Of a DNA stretch of 7,114 bases, positions 1 to 4,702 are shown piece by piece; the first letter of the stretch is position 1, and every line of letters begins with the position of its first letter. This DNA comes from Anaerolineae bacterium (lineage in GTDB: Bacteria; Chloroflexota; Anaerolineae; Anaerolineales; Anaerolineaceae), in NCBI GenBank assembly GCA_016213455.1, contig JACRAG010000574.1, positions 1-7,114 of the forward strand, read 5' to 3'. The notes below the pieces were generated by a model. The model had not been told where the DNA came from. It ran no database searches and was given only the letters and a program-made list of their open reading frames with translations. The position numbers and the translations under genes are program-made.

Positions 1-20
1 CACCTCCTGACCTCCAATTT

Positions 21-56
21 CCCCCCTTCCCCGGAAGGGGGGCCCGGGGGGATGGG
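21..56. repeat. G/C-run palindromic intergenic repeat
   Basis: A run of six C followed by TTCC (21-30) is the exact reverse complement of GGAAGGGGGG at 33-42, giving a near-perfect hairpin with a tiny loop. A second six-G run (46-51) followed by ATGGG lies just after it and could compete for the same C run. This design, a hairpin of C and G runs followed by a spaced G run and AT, resembles REP-like palindromes scattered between genes in several bacterial phyla; that comparison is from memory. It could instead be a transcription terminator for a gene upstream of the window, because TTTT occurs at 59-62, but that is 16 bases past the stem and so fits poorly. Only one copy is present here. Confidence 0.55.
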
Positions 57-178
57 TCTTTTCTCCCAAATGATATGCACCCTGCCAGGATTGCACGGAT
101 GGACCAAGCGCGCTTGACCGGGGAAATGAGGGCTGCCGCGGGGATGATCTGTCTGGCTAATCCGGCGGTTTGATTTCG

Positions 179-206
179 TTGCGAACCGGGGCGGATGGGG
201 TAAAAT
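179..206 (+). promoter_or_regulatory. Candidate sigma70-type promoter
   Basis: TTGCGA at 179-184 matches four of six positions of the -35 consensus. TAAAAT at 201-206 matches five of six of the -10 consensus. They are separated by 16 bases, within the normal range. Transcription would start near 213 and run into the phosphorylase gene at 440. This is the best promoter seen in the upstream gap, but the call rests only on consensus matching, and a start nearer the gene cannot be excluded. Confidence 0.4.
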
Positions 207-244
207 TAATCCTGTCAGCACAGTTTGCTCAACGCCCCATCGCC
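190..244. promoter_or_regulatory. Inverted repeat flanking the -10 box
   Basis: GGC plus GATGGGG (190-192 and 194-200) is complementary to CCCCATCGCC (235-244), giving ten base pairs with one bulged G at 193 and a 34-base centre. The left arm sits between the putative -35 and -10 boxes and the right arm lies just after the expected transcription start. That arrangement would suit a protein binding both arms, or DNA looping across the promoter. No matching operator family was recognised, so the role is inferred from position only. Confidence 0.25.
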
Positions 245-439
245 GAAACCCCAAGCGGTTCTCATGCCCCGGGCTGTGTGATCCCCGCAGGGTTGCCATC
301 GTTATGCTGATCCTGTCATTCCGGATCAATTTATGTGAAATAGACAGGCACCCATCGACTTGTGTTTTCCTGAAAAGCTTTGTGGTTGATATCCGGATCG
401 GCTTTGGAAACTCTCTGCATGGTAAAAGGAACGAGAACA

Positions 440-3400
440 ATGAACCAGCCAACCTCCCCGATTTACGTCGGTGATACCCCCCAAAAACGAGCTTTGAAAA
501 CCGTTCAGGGAGCGTATGTCACCCTGCTGGGCGAGCGCTTTTATAAAATTGGAAATTATGATGCCATGGATCCATTCTTCATGAGCATTGTCAGCAGTTC
601 CGATCACTGGCTGTTTCTGTCCTCAACCGGCGGACTTTCTGCCGGTCGAGTGAGCGCGGAACGGGCGCTTTTTCCTTATTACACGGATGACAAACTGACC
701 GAAAACAGTGAAAACACGGGGAACAAGGCCATCTTCCGGGTCACCCGCGGACAGCGGACGAGCCTGTGGGAGCCATTTTCTGAACGGCAGGCAGGCCTGT
801 ATCCGGTCGAACGCAATATTTACAAGAATGTGACCGGCTCGGTGGTTGTTTTCGAGGAGCACAATCTCAGCCTGGGAATCGCTTACCGGTATGCCTGGCG
901 GACCAGCGATGCCTTTGGCTTTATCAAAACCAGCTGGCTGCATAACACCGCCGCGACACCTTGCACGGTTGAATTTGTGGACGGGTTGCAGAATATTTTG
1001 CCCGCGAATGTATCCTCGCAGACTCAAAACACGTTCAGCTGCCTGCTGGATGCCTACAAACGCAGTGAGATCGATGCAGAAACCGGCCTGGCGATTTTTG
1101 CGCTCAATTCCACCCTGACCGATCTGGCTGAACCCAGCGAGTCGCTCCTGGCGACGACGGTCGTTCAACTGGGCCTGGAGCCGGCGGGCCACCTGCTCTC
1201 CTCGCAACAGCTCGAGCGGTTCCGTGCGGGCCTGGCGCTGGAAGGAGAAACCGAGGTGCTCGGGCAGCGCTGCGCCTATTTTGTGCATGCCACAATCGAC
1301 CTGGCTTCCGGCGCAGAACAAACCTGGCATCTTCTCGCGGATGTGAATCAGGACAGTGCCGCGATTGTGCGCCTGTTGAACAAACTCCGGGGCAGCCGTC
1401 CCGGTTTGATGCAAGCGCTCGAAGAGGATATTGCCGCGAACAACGAATACCTGGAGCGGGTGGTTGCCGGCTCAGATGGCAACCAGGTCACCCATCGTCC
1501 GCTGCATTGTGCCCATCATTTCGCCAATGTGTTGTTCAATGGCATGCGGGGCGGGGTTTTTGCCGATCAATACACCGTCCAAAAAGCCGATTTCATCGAG
1601 TTTCTTTCCATCCGCAATCGATCCGTTTTGGAGCAGCACCGGGATTTCTTCACAGCCATTCCATCCGAAATCAACATTTCAACCCTGCTGGCCCTGGCAG
1701 AGGAAAGCGGCGTCCCGGAACTCATCCGCCTGTGCTATTCCTACCTGCCGCTCTCTTTCAGCCGGCGGCATGGCGATCCCAGCCGTCCGTGGAACCGGTT
1801 CTCCATTCACATCAAGAAAGCGGACGGCACCCAGCAGATCAATTACGAGGGGAACTGGCGGGACATTTTCCAAAACTGGGAAGCGCTGGCTTATTCCTAT
1901 CCGGAATACATTGAGAGCATGATCTGCACCTTTGTCAATGCGACAACGGTGGACGGTTACAACCCGTATCGCATCACCCGGCAGGGAATCGATTGGGAAG
2001 TGCCCGAGCCGAACAACCCCTGGGCGAACATCGGCTATTGGAGCGATCATCAAATCATTTACCTGCAAAAGTTGATGGAGATCAGCGACCGGATGCACCC
2101 GGGCAAGCTGCAAACCTTCCTCAACCAGCCGCTGTTCAGTTACGCCAATGTGCCTTACCGGCTCAAACCCTATGCCGATTTGCAGCGCGATCCATACAAC
2201 ACCATCGATTTTGATTGGGATCTGGAAGGCAAAATCGAGGCGCAGGTGAAGGAAATGGGCGGCGATGGCAAACTGGTGCTGGACCGCAATCAGCGTGTCC
2301 TGCAGGTGTCGCTGGCCGAAAAGATGTTGACCCTTCTGCTGGCCAAACTGGCCAACTTCGTCCCGGAAGGCGGCATCTGGATGAACACGCAGCGGCCGGA
2401 GTGGAATGACGCCAACAATGCGCTGGTTGGCAAGGGGTTGTCGGTGGTCACGCTGTGTTATTTGCGGCGCATGATCGCGTTCTATCAGGATCTGTTGGAG
2501 AAGGCGACTGCCGGCACGCTGTCTGTGAGCGTGGAGGTTCAACGCTTCTTCTCGCAGGTGGCCGAAATTCTAACCCGCTTCCAGGGCGTGTTGAAAGGGT
2601 CGTTCGATGACGGACAGCGGCGCGCGATGATGGATGCGTTGGGGCAGGCCGGCAGCGATTATCGCTGGGATTTCTACTCCCGGGGGCTTTCGGGTGATTT
2701 GGCCCAACTGCCCGTGACGGACCTGGCGGCATTCCTCAACCTGGCGCAGCAATATGTCGAACATTCCCTGCGCGCCAACAAACGCAGCGATGGCCTGTAT
2801 CACGCTTACAATATCCTGCATTTCAAGGATAACCTCGCTTCAGTGGGTTACCTTTATGAAATGCTGGAAGGCCAGGTTGCCATCCTCTCGTCGGGGATGT
2901 TGACGGGCGAAGAGTCGCTGGCGCTTCTGGAAAACATGCGGCACAGCCAGCTCTACCGGGCCGACCAGCATACCTATATTCTCTATCCGGACCGCAAAAT
3001 CCTGCCGTTCCTTGAGAAGAACCGCATCACACCTGCCCAGGTCAGCGATCTGGCGCTGGTGGCAGAACTGGTCAAGGCGCAGGATCGAACCCTGATCGTC
3101 CGGGATGAGGATGGCGATTATCATTTCTCCGGTCATATCCGCAACATGAAAGATGTGAACCGCTCCCTGGACGCGCTCAGACGGCAGGCGCCCTTTGCCG
3201 ACCTGGTAAAGGCGGAAGGTTCCCAGATCGAAGCGCTGTTTGAAGCTGTGTTCCGCCACAATGAATTTACCGGACGGTCCGGGACCTTCTTCGCCTATGA
3301 AGGGCTGGGCAGCATTTACTGGCACATGGTGTCCAAACTGCTGCTGGCGGTGCAGGAAACCATTCTGCGCACGCGGCATGAATCCACGTTCGGGGCCTTG

Positions 3401-3889
3401 CTCGAAAAATATGCCGACATTCGCAAGGGGCAGTGCTTTAACAAGCCCCCGGATGTGTATGGGGCTTTCCCAACCGATCCCTATTCGCATACGCCCAAAG
3501 GCAAAGGGGCCAAACAGCCGGGCATGACCGGCATGGTCAAAGAGGAGATCCTGGCGCGGCTGGCTGAACTGGGATTATCCATCGAAAATGGTGACCTGGT
3601 GTTTGATTTCCTGCTGCTGGACAGGCAGGAGCTGCTTGCAGAGCCTGCGGTGTATTCCTATTGGGATGTGGACGGCGCGCCGCAGCAATTGGCGCTGACC
3701 GCAGGCTCCCTGGCGTATTCCATCTGCCAGGTGCCGGTCATCCTGCAGGCGTCCAATGAGCGCTGCATCACCCTGCACCGGACGGATGGCAGTACGCAGC
3801 GGATCGAAGGTCACCAGCTCGATTCGCTCAACAGCCGGCACATCTTCCAGCGGGACGGGGTGATCCATCACCTGGTCGTCTCGGTTTAG
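440..3889 (+). CDS. Very long GH94-like (clan GH-Q) glycoside phosphorylase
   Basis: A 1149-residue cytoplasmic protein with no signal peptide or membrane segment. The ATG at 440 is chosen because AAAGGA (425-430) lies nine bases upstream; an in-frame ATG at 419 and TTG at 380 lack such a site. Residues about 1-330 look like a beta-rich N-terminal domain with a conserved-looking block at 40-84 (DPFFMSIV, SDHW, GGLSAGR, FPYYTDD). The middle, about 400-1050, is helix-rich, as expected for an alpha/alpha barrel, and the last 100 residues are beta-rich. EWND at 654-657 resembles the DWND motif of GH94 enzymes, whose last Asp is the general acid, so Asp657 is the candidate. YWH (His962) and MTG (Thr1030-Gly1031) sit where phosphate-binding residues of GH94 enzymes would be expected. 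These enzymes split beta-glucosides with phosphate, giving alpha-sugar 1-phosphate. GH94 cellobiose phosphorylases are about 800 residues, so the length fits GH149 or GH161 beta-1,3-glucan phosphorylases, or an unclassified relative, better. The fold and class are fairly supported; the substrate is not known. Confidence 0.72.
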   Translation: MNQPTSPIYVGDTPQKRALKTVQGAYVTLLGERFYKIGNYDAMDPFFMSIVSSSDHWLFLSSTGGLSAGRVSAERALFPYYTDDKLTENSENTGNKAIFRVTRGQRTSLWEPFSERQAGLYPVERNIYKNVTGSVVVFEEHNLSLGIAYRYAWRTSDAFGFIKTSWLHNTAATPCTVEFVDGLQNILPANVSSQTQNTFSCLLDAYKRSEIDAETGLAIFALNSTLTDLAEPSESLLATTVVQLGLEPAGHLLSSQQLERFRAGLALEGETEVLGQRCAYFVHATIDLASGAEQTWHLLADVNQDSAAIVRLLNKLRGSRPGLMQALEEDIAANNEYLERVVAGSDGNQVTHRPLHCAHHFANVLFNGMRGGVFADQYTVQKADFIEFLSIRNRSVLEQHRDFFTAIPSEINISTLLALAEESGVPELIRLCYSYLPLSFSRRHGDPSRPWNRFSIHIKKADGTQQINYEGNWRDIFQNWEALAYSYPEYIESMICTFVNATTVDGYNPYRITRQGIDWEVPEPNNPWANIGYWSDHQIIYLQKLMEISDRMHPGKLQTFLNQPLFSYANVPYRLKPYADLQRDPYNTIDFDWDLEGKIEAQVKEMGGDGKLVLDRNQRVLQVSLAEKMLTLLLAKLANFVPEGGIWMNTQRPEWNDANNALVGKGLSVVTLCYLRRMIAFYQDLLEKATAGTLSVSVEVQRFFSQVAEILTRFQGVLKGSFDDGQRRAMMDALGQAGSDYRWDFYSRGLSGDLAQLPVTDLAAFLNLAQQYVEHSLRANKRSDGLYHAYNILHFKDNLASVGYLYEMLEGQVAILSSGMLTGEESLALLENMRHSQLYRADQHTYILYPDRKILPFLEKNRITPAQVSDLALVAELVKAQDRTLIVRDEDGDYHFSGHIRNMKDVNRSLDALRRQAPFADLVKAEGSQIEALFEAVFRHNEFTGRSGTFFAYEGLGSIYWHMVSKLLLAVQETILRTRHESTFGALLEKYADIRKGQCFNKPPDVYGAFPTDPYSHTPKGKGAKQPGMTGMVKEEILARLAELGLSIENGDLVFDFLLLDRQELLAEPAVYSYWDVDGAPQQLALTAGSLAYSICQVPVILQASNERCITLHRTDGSTQRIEGHQLDSLNSRHIFQRDGVIHHLVVSV

Positions 3890-3935
3890 CCGTTCCGGCA
3901 GCCCGGCCCGAAGCGGCGATATTGCCCGGCGCCCT

Positions 3936-3984
3936 GGGTTTGGGTTGTGCTGGCGGAGAGGGTAGGAAAGCCCAGCCCGTTTTG
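3936..3984 (+). terminator. Weak terminator-like hairpin after the phosphorylase gene
   Basis: GGGTTTGGGTT (3936-3946) can pair with AAGCCCAGCCC (3968-3978) through ten pairs, including two G-U wobbles and one bulge, followed by GTTTTG (3979-3984). The 21-base loop is large and the T run is only four bases long. It could end the phosphorylase transcript 50-95 bases after the stop codon, but it is far weaker than the terminator after the GH44 gene. If it does not work, the acetyltransferase could be read through from upstream. Confidence 0.25.
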
Positions 3985-4027
3985 ATAGATTGATCGGGTG
4001 AGTTTGAGTGACTTGAACGTTCTTGAT

Positions 4028-4078
4028 CTGCCGTGATCGCACGCCATGCCGCTGAGACATGGGTACGCATCACGGCAG
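4028..4078 (+). promoter_or_regulatory. Nested hairpin upstream of the acetyltransferase gene
   Basis: CTGCCGTGAT (4028-4037) and ATCACGGCAG (4069-4078) are exact reverse complements of ten bases. Inside them CCATG (4044-4048) and CATGG (4058-4062) form a second exact pair around a nine-base loop. The two stems are separated by a symmetric internal loop of six bases on each side. The element ends 43 bases before the acetyltransferase start and does not cover its ribosome binding site. No T run follows at once, so it is not an intrinsic terminator. It may be an operator, an mRNA-stabilising leader structure, or a small repeat; the sequence does not decide between these. Confidence 0.45.
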
Positions 4079-4121
4079 TTCCTGTATCCACTTTGGAAGC
4101 TGCCTGACAGGAGTTGGTTGC

Positions 4122-4592
4122 ATGACCTCCATTCACGTTCGCGCTTTTTCGATTTCAGACCGCGACTTCCTCCTCTCACTGGTTTCGCGGTTTACCGGGT
4201 TTGATCTTCCCGCATGGCGGACGCGCGCCGAGATTGACGAGGCCAACCGGAAGGCGCTGCTCAACGCAATGGACCAGCCGGAAACGGATGCGCTCATCCT
4301 GATTGCCGAAGATGAACACGGGGAGCCGGCTGGATTTCTTCACCTACAAACGCAGACCGATTATTTCAACGGCGAAAAGCACGGCTACATCTCCGATGTG
4401 GTGGTGGCGCCGGCTTTTGAAGGCCAGGGCGTGGGCCGCCTGTTGCTGAATGCGGCGGAGGATTGGGCGCGCGGGCAGGGTTTTCGACTGCTGACCCTGT
4501 ATGTGTTCGCCGGCAACGCGCATGCCCGCCGGGTCTATGAGAGAGCCGGCTTCGATCAGGAAGTGATCAAGTACGTCAAGCCATTGAATTGA
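4122..4592 (+). CDS. GNAT-family N-acetyltransferase
   Basis: A 156-residue protein of the Gcn5-related acetyltransferase fold, which moves an acetyl group from acetyl-CoA to an amine. The ATG at 4122 is set by AGGAG (4109-4113) with an eight-base spacer. The N-terminal part reads as a standard GNAT beta-alpha start, MTSIHVRAFSISDRDFL. Beta-strand 4 is ISDVVVAP (90-97), followed by the acetyl-CoA pyrophosphate loop EGQGVG (100-105) and a helix to about 117. NAHARRVYERAGF (132-144) is the usual C-terminal motif, with Tyr139 as the likely general acid. The loop begins with Glu where the family normally has Gln or Arg, a mild departure that need not abolish binding. The acceptor could be a small amine, an antibiotic, or a protein N-terminus; nothing in the sequence chooses. 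It sits between two carbohydrate enzyme genes, 232 bases after one and 110 before the other, with no overlap, so a shared pathway is not implied. Confidence 0.88.
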   Translation: MTSIHVRAFSISDRDFLLSLVSRFTGFDLPAWRTRAEIDEANRKALLNAMDQPETDALILIAEDEHGEPAGFLHLQTQTDYFNGEKHGYISDVVVAPAFEGQGVGRLLLNAAEDWARGQGFRLLTLYVFAGNAHARRVYERAGFDQEVIKYVKPLN

Positions 4593-4660
4593 CGCGCCGG
4601 CTAGGCAGAGCCAGTCGCCTGGATGGGAAGTTTTTCCCTCGCGCCGCACCGCGGGGTACC

Positions 4661-4666
4661 TATAAT
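4661..4666 (+). promoter_or_regulatory. Candidate -10 box of the GH44 gene
   Basis: TATAAT at 4661-4666 is an exact match to the bacterial -10 consensus and lies 36 bases before the GH44 start codon, so transcription would begin near 4673 and leave a leader of about 30 bases. At 16-18 bases upstream there is no recognisable -35 box (the bases there are C/G-rich) and no TG extension. An activator may be needed, or the promoter may belong to another sigma factor class. The site argues that the glycanase is transcribed separately from the acetyltransferase. Confidence 0.45.
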
Positions 4667-4702
4667 GAAGCCATCACCGGATCGAGGCGTGAAAGGCAGG
4701 GT

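Larger units (their letters stand above)
57..439 (+). other. Non-coding leader region of the phosphorylase gene
   Basis: No convincing protein or RNA gene was found in this stretch. It contains a candidate promoter (179-206), an inverted repeat around it (190-244), and a second inverted repeat, TGATCC (308-313) with GGATCA (323-328). Two words recur exactly: ATCCTGTCA at 209-217 and 310-318, and TCCGGATC at 320-327 and 392-399. If the candidate promoter is used, the transcript would carry an untranslated leader of roughly 230 bases, long enough for regulation, but no known riboswitch class was recognised. Confidence 0.5.

Noticed and set aside
304..474. Possible 56-residue upstream reading frame overlapping the phosphorylase start in another frame
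   Set aside because: Its AGGG site is weak and eleven bases from the ATG, and the product resembles nothing known. A translational-coupling role is possible but unsupported.
623..1414. Long antisense open frame of 263 codons inside the phosphorylase gene
   Set aside because: It lies wholly opposite a gene with clear protein-family features, its translation is rich in Arg, Gln and Gly with no recognisable motif, and no ribosome binding site supports its start.
1679..2542. Second long antisense open frame of 287 codons inside the phosphorylase gene
   Set aside because: Same reasons: it mirrors the codon bias of the sense gene, including the catalytic region, and has no family resemblance.
4589..4702. 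TTG-started N-terminal extension of the GH44 protein overlapping the acetyltransferase stop
   Set aside because: It would bury the signal peptide behind 38 Arg-rich residues and would run across the TATAAT box. The ATG at 4703 has its own ribosome binding site.
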